NCBI GenBank assembly: GCA_002350065.1
Contig: DEDQ01000025.1
Coordinates: forward strand, 42,707-49,717
Direction of reading: 5' to 3'
DNA: 7,011 nt
DNA from: Ruminococcus flavefaciens
GTDB taxonomy: Bacteria > Bacillota > Clostridia > Oscillospirales > Ruminococcaceae
The notes beneath the pieces are model-generated. The model had not been told where the DNA came from, searched no databases, and worked only from the letters and a program-made list of their open reading frames with translations. Shown in pieces: positions 1-5,575 of the stretch. Positions within the stretch are counted from its first letter, which is position 1. Every line of letters begins with the position of its first letter. The position numbers and the translations under genes were made by a program.

Positions 1-555
1 GTACAGCCTACTCACCTCATGAACGGTCTCGAGTACGACGAGCTTTACAATAAGGTGGGAAGCTACTCCGATTCATTCGACAAGGTAGTATTCGGCGAGC
101 CGCTCCTCACGAGCGATGACGACTTCAAGCGCGTTGAGAATGCTATCGTTGACTGGACTAAGGACTACGATGACGGCAAGACTGCTATCTGCTTCATGGG
201 TCACGGCACGGAAGCCGCTTCCAACAGCGTTTACGCAAAGATGCAGGATATGCTCACTGATGACGGACATACAAACTATTTCGTAGGCACCGTTGAGGCT
301 GAGCCCTCGCTCGAAGACGTACTCGAAAAGGTAAAGGCAGGAAAGTATGAAAAGGTAGTTCTCGAACCCCTCATGGTAGTTGCCGGAGACCACGCAAACA
401 ACGATATGGCTGGCGACGACGAGGATTCATGGAAGACCGCATTCCTCAATGAGGGATACGATGTTGAATGCCTTATCAGAGGTCTCGGCGAAAACGAGGA
501 AATAAGAAAGCTCTACGTTGAACACGCTCAGAAGGCTATTGATTCCGTTAAGTGA
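1..555 (+). CDS. cbiK: CbiK-type anaerobic metallochelatase (sirohydrochlorin cobaltochelatase family), 3' part
   Basis: The reading frame is open from base 1 and is cut at its 5' end by the window edge. 184 residues remain of a family usually about 260 long, or longer with an export signal. The visible start VQPTHLMNG is typical mid-protein CbiK sequence, so the ATG at 19 is internal. CbiK inserts Co2+ into sirohydrochlorin in the anaerobic cobalamin pathway; some relatives are exported. The three metal/catalytic positions known from Salmonella CbiK (His145, Glu175, His207) are matched by His68 (in GHGTE), Glu99 (in GTVEAE) and His131 (in AGDHANND) of the fragment, with nearly the same spacing. 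The end is acidic, finishing IDSVK-TGA. It lies 56 bases upstream of a lipoprotein and an iron/heme/B12-type ABC importer rather than cobalamin-synthesis genes. The substrate could therefore be heme or another tetrapyrrole. The N-terminus that would show a signal peptide lies outside the window. The family is confident; the exact reaction is not. Confidence 0.9.
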   Translation, partial: VQPTHLMNGLEYDELYNKVGSYSDSFDKVVFGEPLLTSDDDFKRVENAIVDWTKDYDDGKTAICFMGHGTEAASNSVYAKMQDMLTDDGHTNYFVGTVEAEPSLEDVLEKVKAGKYEKVVLEPLMVVAGDHANNDMAGDDEDSWKTAFLNEGYDVECLIRGLGENEEIRKLYVEHAQKAIDSVK

Positions 556-565
556 TTTTTGATAT

Positions 566-598
566 GCGGGCGCACAGTGTACGCCCGCAAATTTTATC
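566..598 (+). terminator. Hairpin between the chelatase and lipoprotein genes, weak terminator or processing element
   Basis: GCGGGCG at 566-572 pairs perfectly with CGCCCGC at 582-588, and a further T-A pair (565/589) can be added. The loop is 9 bases. The stem is followed by AATTTTAT with only four consecutive T residues, so termination would be partial at best. It starts 11 bases after the chelatase stop codon and ends just before the Shine-Dalgarno site of the next gene. It could lower or separate expression of the downstream genes, or stabilise the 3' end of the chelatase message. The function is inferred; the pairing is seen directly. Confidence 0.55.
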
Positions 599-604
599 AG
601 GGAG
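599..604 (+). promoter_or_regulatory. Ribosome binding site that sets the lipoprotein start
   Basis: AGGGAG lies 7 bases before the ATG at 612. The in-frame ATG at 606 would have only 1 base of spacing. A GTG at 552 overlaps the chelatase stop and would add 20 residues ahead of a normal lipoprotein signal. The ATG at 612 is therefore preferred. Confidence 0.75.
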
Positions 605-611
605 AATGAAT

Positions 612-1541
612 ATGAAAAAGACTATTATCGCATTATCGCTCTTGACTGCTCTCGCGCTCGCTTCATGCAGCTCGGAAAGCTCCGGCTCGGAGCAGAGCAC
701 AACTCAGTCCGCGACTGTTGAGACTACAGCAGAGGAAAGCACCGAGGCTTCCGTCTCCGATACGACAGAGCCATCTGCAGAGCACGCTACAGCTCCGCAG
801 AATGAGGTCGGCTACGAGGGCATGACCGAGGTGAAGGCTGAGGCTCTCAACATCGGAAACTACATGGTGAATGTGGATTCGAGCTCTTCCATGTTCAAAA
901 TCGCAAAATGTATCCTCCACGCTGACGGGGAAAGCATGAACGCTGATATCATCATCGACAGCAAGTCCTACGACGCTCTCTTCATGGGCACCGAGGACGA
1001 GGCAAACGCTTCCGGCGAGGAGGGACGTATCACCTACACTGAAAACGAGGCAGGACAGTCGGTATTCAATGTGCCGGTAGAGGCTCTCGACAAGGAGATA
1101 CAGTGTGCGGCTCTCAGCGCAAAGAAGCAGGAATGGTACGGACGAACTCTCGTATTCCGCGCGGATTCGCTCCCCGATACAGCGTTCAAGGAGCCGAGAT
1201 ATGCAACTGCTGCTTCCCTCAAGCTCGAGGACGGCGAGTACACAGTCGAGGTAAAGCTCGAGGGCGGCTCGGGCAAGGCTTCTGTTGAGTCTCCGGCGAA
1301 GCTGACTGTCAAGGGCGGCAAGGCGACTGCCGAGATAAAGTGGAGCAGCGACAAGTACGATAAAATGGAGGCTGCATATCTTGAATATGCTCCCGAGATG
1401 ATCGACGGGCACTCGGTTTTCGAGATACCCGTTACCGGCTTTGATTACAGAATGCCCGTTAAGGCTGAGACTACGGCGATGAGCGAGCCCCACATGATAG
1501 ATTACACGCTTTACTTCGATTCCTCAACGATAAAGAAATGA
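612..1541 (+). CDS. Surface lipoprotein with two tandem NEAT-like domains, probable heme/tetrapyrrole binding
   Basis: The product is 309 residues from the ATG at 612. It begins with a lipoprotein signal, KK, a hydrophobic stretch and the lipobox LASC, giving lipidated Cys19. Residues 20-70 form an acidic Ser/Thr/Glu-rich linker, consistent with lifting the rest off the membrane. Two domains follow, about 80-187 and 206-307. They align with one another: NYMVNV with EYTVEV, SKSYDAL with SDKYDKM, SVFNVPV with SVFEIPV, and RTLVFRADSL with YTLYFDSSTI. Domain 2 resembles the NEAT heme-binding fold in its pattern: GEYTVEV, PAKLTVKGGKA, then a VPV-like strand and a final YTLYFD strand. Where NEAT proteins carry YxxxY, it has His294-x-x-x-Tyr298. 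Domain 1 lacks both residues there and has WYGR instead. The gene overlaps the binding-protein gene by 4 bases, so the protein probably works with that importer, collecting ligand at the surface. The NEAT assignment comes from pattern reading only; it may instead be an unnamed family common in Clostridia. I assign no symbol. Confidence 0.8.
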   Translation: MKKTIIALSLLTALALASCSSESSGSEQSTTQSATVETTAEESTEASVSDTTEPSAEHATAPQNEVGYEGMTEVKAEALNIGNYMVNVDSSSSMFKIAKCILHADGESMNADIIIDSKSYDALFMGTEDEANASGEEGRITYTENEAGQSVFNVPVEALDKEIQCAALSAKKQEWYGRTLVFRADSLPDTAFKEPRYATAASLKLEDGEYTVEVKLEGGSGKASVESPAKLTVKGGKATAEIKWSSDKYDKMEAAYLEYAPEMIDGHSVFEIPVTGFDYRMPVKAETTAMSEPHMIDYTLYFDSSTIKK

Positions 1542-2653
1542 AACGTCTGATACCTGTAGCAGCCGCGCTGCTCCTTGTTACCGGCTGCGGAAAGCAGGAG
1601 CAGAAAGCCGGACTCGATATCACCGGCAGCATGGAGCTGAAATACGCTCAGCAGTTCAGTGTTGACTTCTGCGAAAACGGCTGCTCGGTAGTTGATATCG
1701 CGGACGAGAAGTTCCTCATCGTGCCGGAGAATGTCAGCGTGCCGGAGGATACCTCCGGCATGACCGTCATAAAGCAGCCGGTCGAGAATATCTACGTTGC
1801 CGCGAGCTCGGCTATGGACCTCTTTGACGGCATCGGCAGGCTCGGAGATGTGAAAATGACCTCAACTGCCGCAAGCGGCTGGAGCCTGCCGGATATACGT
1901 GAGGCAGCCGAATCCGGAGATATCGAATACATCGGCAAATACAGCGCTCCCGACTACGAGACCCTCGTTGCGGAAAAATGCGGACTTGCAGTCGAATCGA
2001 CCATGATATACCACTCCCCCGAGGTAAAGGAGCAGCTTGAAGCCTTCGGTATACCGGTGCTTGTCGAGCGCTCGAGCTATGAAGCTCACCCGCTCGGACG
2101 CATGGAATGGATAAAGCTGTACGGGCTCATAACCGGAGACCATAAAGCCGCGGAGAAGCTCTTCGACGAGAAAACAAAGGCGTTCGAGGAGCTCTCGGTT
2201 GCCGATATCCCCGAGAATGAGCGAAAGACTGCCGCTTTCTTCTATATCACGTCCAACGGCTATTTCAGTATCCGCAAGCCCGGCGACTACGTCTCGAAGA
2301 TGATAGAGCTCGCGGGCGGACGCTATATCTTCACGGCGGACGACCTGAGCGTGGACGATAATGCGCTCTCGACGATGAATATCCAGACCGAGACCTTCTA
2401 CGATATCGCGCGTGACGCGGATATCCTCATCTACAACAGCACCATTGACGGCGAGCTCGGAAGCATTGACCAGCTTGTCGGCAAATGCGGAGTTCTCGCG
2501 GATTTCAAAGCCGTGAAGTCGGGCGATGTGTGGTGTACGGGACAGAATATGTTCCAGCAGAGCACAGGTGCGGCGGATATGATATGCGACCTCAACTCCG
2601 TTTTCACCGGCAGCGCTCCCGACGAGCTGACCTATCTCCACAGGCTTGAATGA
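1538..2653 (+). CDS. Iron/heme/corrinoid ABC importer, substrate-binding lipoprotein (FecB/BtuF type)
   Basis: The product is 371 residues with a lipoprotein signal: MKR, a hydrophobic stretch, and lipobox VTGC with lipidated Cys17. The rest reads as a class III periplasmic-binding fold of two lobes joined by a helix. The N-terminal lobe runs to about residue 175 (ENIYVAASSAMDLFDGIG, then GKYSAPDYE, then VESTMIYHSPEVK). The segment ERSSYEAHPLGRMEWIKLYG at 178-197 is highly characteristic of the clostridial iron-complex binding proteins. The C-terminal lobe includes FFYITSNGYFSIRK, GDYVSKMIELAGGRYIF at 249-265 and ADILIYNSTIDGEL at 294-307. Its ATG overlaps the preceding TGA (ATGA) and has only a weak AAAGAA site, so translation is probably coupled to the upstream lipoprotein. 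It should deliver ligand to the permease encoded next. The ligand (heme, ferric siderophore or corrinoid) cannot be read from sequence; the CbiK neighbour points to a tetrapyrrole. Confidence 0.9.
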   Translation: MKRLIPVAAALLLVTGCGKQEQKAGLDITGSMELKYAQQFSVDFCENGCSVVDIADEKFLIVPENVSVPEDTSGMTVIKQPVENIYVAASSAMDLFDGIGRLGDVKMTSTAASGWSLPDIREAAESGDIEYIGKYSAPDYETLVAEKCGLAVESTMIYHSPEVKEQLEAFGIPVLVERSSYEAHPLGRMEWIKLYGLITGDHKAAEKLFDEKTKAFEELSVADIPENERKTAAFFYITSNGYFSIRKPGDYVSKMIELAGGRYIFTADDLSVDDNALSTMNIQTETFYDIARDADILIYNSTIDGELGSIDQLVGKCGVLADFKAVKSGDVWCTGQNMFQQSTGAADMICDLNSVFTGSAPDELTYLHRLE

Positions 2654-2662
2654 GGTGATACT

Positions 2663-3688
2663 ATGAGCCGAAAAAGAACTCTTCGCTGGACGGTATGCTT
2701 TGCCGCGCTCATATCTCTTGCCGCAGTTTTTGCCGCAGCAGGGCTTGTCAGCGGTACTACGAAGCTGACCGTTCCCGACGTTATCGGAGTTTTTACCGGA
2801 AGCAATACCGACAGCTCGGCGCGGACTATCGTGAACGATATCCGCCTCCCGAGAGTTGTTTCCGCGGCGCTTCTCGGCGGAGCTCTTTCAGTGTCGGGAT
2901 TTCTGCTGCAAAGCTTCTTCAGCAATCCCATAGCCGGACCTTACGTCCTCGGCATATCCTCGGGAGCAAAGCTGACCGTAGCTCTCGCGATGATGTTGAC
3001 CATGCAGCACGGCATAATGATGAGCTCCGCCTCGATGATAGGAGCTGCATTTGCCGGCTCGCTGCTCTCAATGGGAGCGATACTGCTCCTTTCGGGCAAG
3101 GTGAAAAACATGGCACAGCTCATAGTTGCGGGCGTCATGATAGGGTATATCTGCTCCGCGCTCACGGAGCTGACAGTTACCTTTGCGGACGACGCGAACA
3201 TCGTGAACCTCCACAACTGGTCAATGGGAAGCTTTTCCGGCATAAGCATGAGGGACGTGAGAGTTATCGCTGTCGTTGTGGGAGCAGCAGTTTCCGCCGC
3301 ATTCATGCTCTCAAAGCCGATGAGCGCGTATCAGCTCGGCGAGAGCTACGCTAAGAATATGGGCGTCGAGCTCAGAGCCTTCCGGCTCGCGCTGATACTG
3401 CTTTCAAGCATACTTTCAGCCTGCGTCACGGCTTTTGCGGGACCTGTCTCATTCGTGGGCATAGCCGTTCCGCATCTCGTGAAAACTGCATTCGGAACTG
3501 CAAAGCCGATAGTTATCATTCCCGCTTCATTCATAGGCGGAGCTGTATTCTGTCTGGTATGCGACCTTATCGCAAGAATGCTTTTTGCTCCGGTGGAGCT
3601 GAGCATAAGCACTATTACTGCCGTTTTCGGCGCTCCCGTGGTCATAGCAGCGATGCTCAGCCGCAGGAACATGAAAGGAAGTGTCTGA
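2663..3688 (+). CDS. FecCD/BtuC-family ABC importer permease
   Basis: The product is 341 residues, the usual length for this family, and is mostly hydrophobic with about nine or ten predicted membrane spans. The first span is at residues 10-30. Family hallmarks seen are RLPRVVSAALLGGALSVSG (61-79), NPIAGPYVLGISSGA (88-102), WSMGSF (186-191), AGPVSFVGIAVPHLVK (259-274, with the conserved Pro-His) and a C-terminal PVELSISTITAVFGAPV (310-326). Two copies would form the channel, coupling through cytoplasmic loops to the ATPase encoded next. The start is supported by GAGGTGA at 2652-2658, whose first two bases are the end of the upstream TGA; the spacing is 4 bases. This places the gene in the same operon. 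No truncation or missing hallmark was noticed. The family covers siderophore, heme and vitamin B12 permeases, so the substrate is not settled by this protein. Confidence 0.95.
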   Translation: MSRKRTLRWTVCFAALISLAAVFAAAGLVSGTTKLTVPDVIGVFTGSNTDSSARTIVNDIRLPRVVSAALLGGALSVSGFLLQSFFSNPIAGPYVLGISSGAKLTVALAMMLTMQHGIMMSSASMIGAAFAGSLLSMGAILLLSGKVKNMAQLIVAGVMIGYICSALTELTVTFADDANIVNLHNWSMGSFSGISMRDVRVIAVVVGAAVSAAFMLSKPMSAYQLGESYAKNMGVELRAFRLALILLSSILSACVTAFAGPVSFVGIAVPHLVKTAFGTAKPIVIIPASFIGGAVFCLVCDLIARMLFAPVELSISTITAVFGAPVVIAAMLSRRNMKGSV

Positions 3689-4783
3689 ATGGGCGGAGCA
3701 GCTATCAGCTCGAAGGAGCTGTCTGTCGGCTACGGAAAAAAGGTAGTCGTGAGCGGTCTTGGATTTGAAGTCCGCGCGGGAGAGATACTTACTATCATCG
3801 GACCGAACGGCGCGGGAAAATCCACGATACTGAAAACCATCGCGGCGCAGCTTCCGGCTATTGCGGGCAGCGTGAGCATAAACGATACCGATATTTCGCT
3901 GCTGAGCTCTCACGAAGCCGCTCAGACCCTTTCTGTATGCCTTACCGAGCGTATCACTGCGGAAAAAATGACCTGCGCGGACGTCGTTTCTACGGGGCGT
4001 TATCCCTATACCGGCTTGCTGGGTATCCTCTACGACAGCGACAGGAAGATAGTCCGCGAGGCTATGGAGCTCACCGGGATTTCTCACCTCGCCGATACGG
4101 ATATCCGCTGTATCAGCGACGGTCAGCGTCAGACCGTATTGCTCGCGAGAGCTGTCGCTCAGGAGCCGCAGGTGCTTATCCTTGACGAGCCGACCTCCTT
4201 TCTCGATATCAACAACAAGCTCCGGCTGCTTGAGCTGCTGAGGGAGCTCGTCCGCAGCAGGAACATCGCCGTTGTGCAGACTCTTCACGAGCTCGACCTC
4301 GCTCAGCGCTTTTCAGATATGATACTCTGCGTCAGGGACGGCAGAGCTGACCGGAAAGGCACTCCCGGAGAGATATTCTCCGGAGACTACATCAGCCGTC
4401 TCTACGGTATGACCGGAGGTACCTTCCTGCCCATGTTCGGAACTGCCGAGCCGCAGAAGATCACCGGCGAGCCGCAGGTATTCGTCATCGGCGGAGGCGG
4501 AAGCGGCATTGATACCTACCGGAGCCTTCAGCGTCAGGGCATACCCTTTGCCGCGGGAGTGATACACGAGAACGATATCGAGTATCCGACGGCGAAAGCG
4601 CTCGCGTCCGTGCTCATTACCGAGAAAGCCTTCGAGCCTGTAAGCAGCGCGAGCGTTGAGCTCGCACTTGAAGCTATGAACAAATGCGGCAGGGTGATAT
4701 GCTGCATCAAGAGCTTCGGCACTGTGAACATGGGGAATAAAAAGCTCCTTGAAGCGGCTGAGAAAGCCATGAAAACGGAATAG
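3689..4783 (+). CDS. ABC importer ATP-binding subunit with extra C-terminal glycine-rich domain
   Basis: The product is 364 residues; FecE/BtuD/HmuV ATPases are usually about 250-270. Residues 1-250 are the ATPase: Walker A GPNGAGKST at 38-46, signature ISDGQ at 142-146 in place of LSGGQ, Walker B VLILDE at 162-167, D-loop FLD at 171-173, and switch His200 in QTLHELD. The usual Q-loop glutamine is not obvious; the corresponding stretch reads SVCLTER (82-88). Residues about 252-364 form an added domain starting QVFVIGGGGSGIDTYRSL, with later HENDIEYPTAKALAS and ITEKAFEPVS, which looks like a small alpha/beta, possibly Rossmann-like, unit. The ATG directly abuts the permease stop codon, with AAAGGAAG 7 bases upstream, so it belongs to the same operon. 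It powers import by the preceding permease and binding protein. The role of the extension is unknown; nucleotide or ligand sensing, or a tie to ligand processing, is inference. Confidence 0.93.
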   Translation: MGGAAISSKELSVGYGKKVVVSGLGFEVRAGEILTIIGPNGAGKSTILKTIAAQLPAIAGSVSINDTDISLLSSHEAAQTLSVCLTERITAEKMTCADVVSTGRYPYTGLLGILYDSDRKIVREAMELTGISHLADTDIRCISDGQRQTVLLARAVAQEPQVLILDEPTSFLDINNKLRLLELLRELVRSRNIAVVQTLHELDLAQRFSDMILCVRDGRADRKGTPGEIFSGDYISRLYGMTGGTFLPMFGTAEPQKITGEPQVFVIGGGGSGIDTYRSLQRQGIPFAAGVIHENDIEYPTAKALASVLITEKAFEPVSSASVELALEAMNKCGRVICCIKSFGTVNMGNKKLLEAAEKAMKTE

Positions 4784-4797
4784 CATACATTCATGCA

Positions 4798-4838
4798 AAA
4801 AGAAGACCTCCTCGGTGCATACCGGGAGGTTTTCTTTT
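4798..4838. terminator. Bidirectional intrinsic terminator between convergent operons
   Basis: The inner stem ACCTCC-(T bulge)-CGGT (4806-4816) pairs with ACCG-GGAGGT (4821-4830) around a GCAT loop. The stem continues outward as AAAAGAAG (4798-4805) against TTTTCTTTT (4831-4838 used), with one G-T pair. Read on plus, it ends in T-rich TTTTCTTTT, 15 bases after the ATPase stop. Read on minus, it ends in CTTCTTTTT, about 50 bases after the araD stop. It therefore fits as the terminator of both groups. Confidence 0.9.
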
Positions 4839-4885
4839 AGGGAGGGAAATCCTTTTTTGGGAAGGGAATTTGTCTTGGTTAGTGA

Positions 4886-5575
4886 TTACTTTTTCTGTCC
4901 GTAGTAGGCGTTTGCGCCGTGCTTGCGGAAGAAGTGCTTGTCAAGAAGTCTTTGCGGCATATTGCCGGTATCGGGGTTCAGGGTCTTGGTTATCCACGCC
5001 ATTGCGGAAAGCTCTTCGAGAACTACCGAATTGTGGACAGCTTCCATGCAGTCCTTGCCCCATACGAAGGGTCCGTGATTCGCCACGAGCACAGCAGGGA
5101 TATTCTGATACCCGGGGCAGCATTCAACGATGACCTTTCCGGTCTCAAGCTCGTACTCGCCGCTGACTTCCTTATCGGTCATCTCGCGGGTGCAGGGTAT
5201 CTCGCCGTAGAAGTAATCTCCGTGAGTGGTACCGAGCGGGGGTATCCCCATACAAGCCTGTGCGAACGATGTAGCATACCTGCTGTGAGTATGCACTACT
5301 CCGCATACGCCGTCAAAGTTTCTGTATATTTCAAGGTGGGTGGGAGTATCACTTGAGGGAGAAAGCTCGCCCTCCACCTTTTCACCGTTAAGAGTGAGAA
5401 CGACGATGTCGTCCGCAGTCATGGAGTCGTATTCGACTCCGCTGGGCTTTATCGCGATAAGACCTGTTTCGCGGTCGTATTCGCTGACGTTGCCCCATGT
5501 AAAGGTCACGAGCCCGTATTTCGGGAGCATGAGATTTGCTTTTAGAACGCGCTCTTTAAGCTGTTTAACGTCCAT
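4886..5575 (-). CDS. araD: L-ribulose-5-phosphate 4-epimerase
   Basis: The product is 229 residues, against 231 in E. coli AraD, and similar throughout. It interconverts L-ribulose 5-phosphate and D-xylulose 5-phosphate in the cytoplasm, linking arabinose breakdown to the pentose phosphate pathway. It belongs to the class II aldolase/epimerase family and uses a divalent metal, zinc in E. coli. Visible residues are WGNVS at 27-31, KPSGV at 43-47, SSDTPTH at 74-80 (Asp76), VHTHSR at 94-99 (His95, His97), GTTHGDYFYG at 115-124 (Asp120) and NHGPFVWGK at 166-174 (His167, E. coli His171). The C-terminus KHGANAYYGQ contains Tyr225, matching catalytic Tyr229. All known catalytic and metal residues are present. 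The gene starts 11 bases inside the end of araA, with AGGAGA 8 bases upstream within araA coding sequence, which suggests coupled translation. Related UlaF/SgbE epimerases are an alternative, but the araA partner argues for AraD. Confidence 0.96.
   Translation of the reverse strand: MDVKQLKERVLKANLMLPKYGLVTFTWGNVSEYDRETGLIAIKPSGVEYDSMTADDIVVLTLNGEKVEGELSPSSDTPTHLEIYRNFDGVCGVVHTHSRYATSFAQACMGIPPLGTTHGDYFYGEIPCTREMTDKEVSGEYELETGKVIVECCPGYQNIPAVLVANHGPFVWGKDCMEAVHNSVVLEELSAMAWITKTLNPDTGNMPQRLLDKHFFRKHGANAYYGQKK

Noticed and set aside
552..611. GTG start at 552 for the tandem-domain lipoprotein, overlapping the chelatase stop
   Set aside because: It would place 20 extra residues, read from the hairpin and RBS region, ahead of a normal lipoprotein signal. 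The AGGGAG site is correctly spaced for the ATG at 612.
663..1493. Long open frame on the minus strand opposite the tandem-domain lipoprotein gene (276 codons)
   Set aside because: The plus strand encodes a lipoprotein with a clear signal, RBS and internal domain repeat. The antisense frame has a low-complexity, Arg/Leu/Ser-rich translation with no recognisable domain and arises from GC-rich third codon positions.
1862..2641. Long minus-strand open frame opposite the binding-protein gene (259 codons)
   Set aside because: The translation shows no recognisable family and lies wholly within a well-supported FecB/BtuF-type gene.
3527..4288. Minus-strand open frame spanning the permease/ATPase junction (253 codons)
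   Set aside because: It covers the Walker A and signature regions of a confident ATPase on the other strand, and its own product has no domain-like pattern.
4783..4796. Small inverted repeat GCAT...ATGC just before the main terminator
   Set aside because: A four-base stem is too short to mean anything beside the strong hairpin that follows.
4841..4870. Imperfect repeats of GGGAGGGAAAT and GGGAAGGGAATT in the gap after the terminator
   Set aside because: This is a short purine-rich stretch with no pairing, phasing or known site, consistent with an unconstrained 3' UTR.
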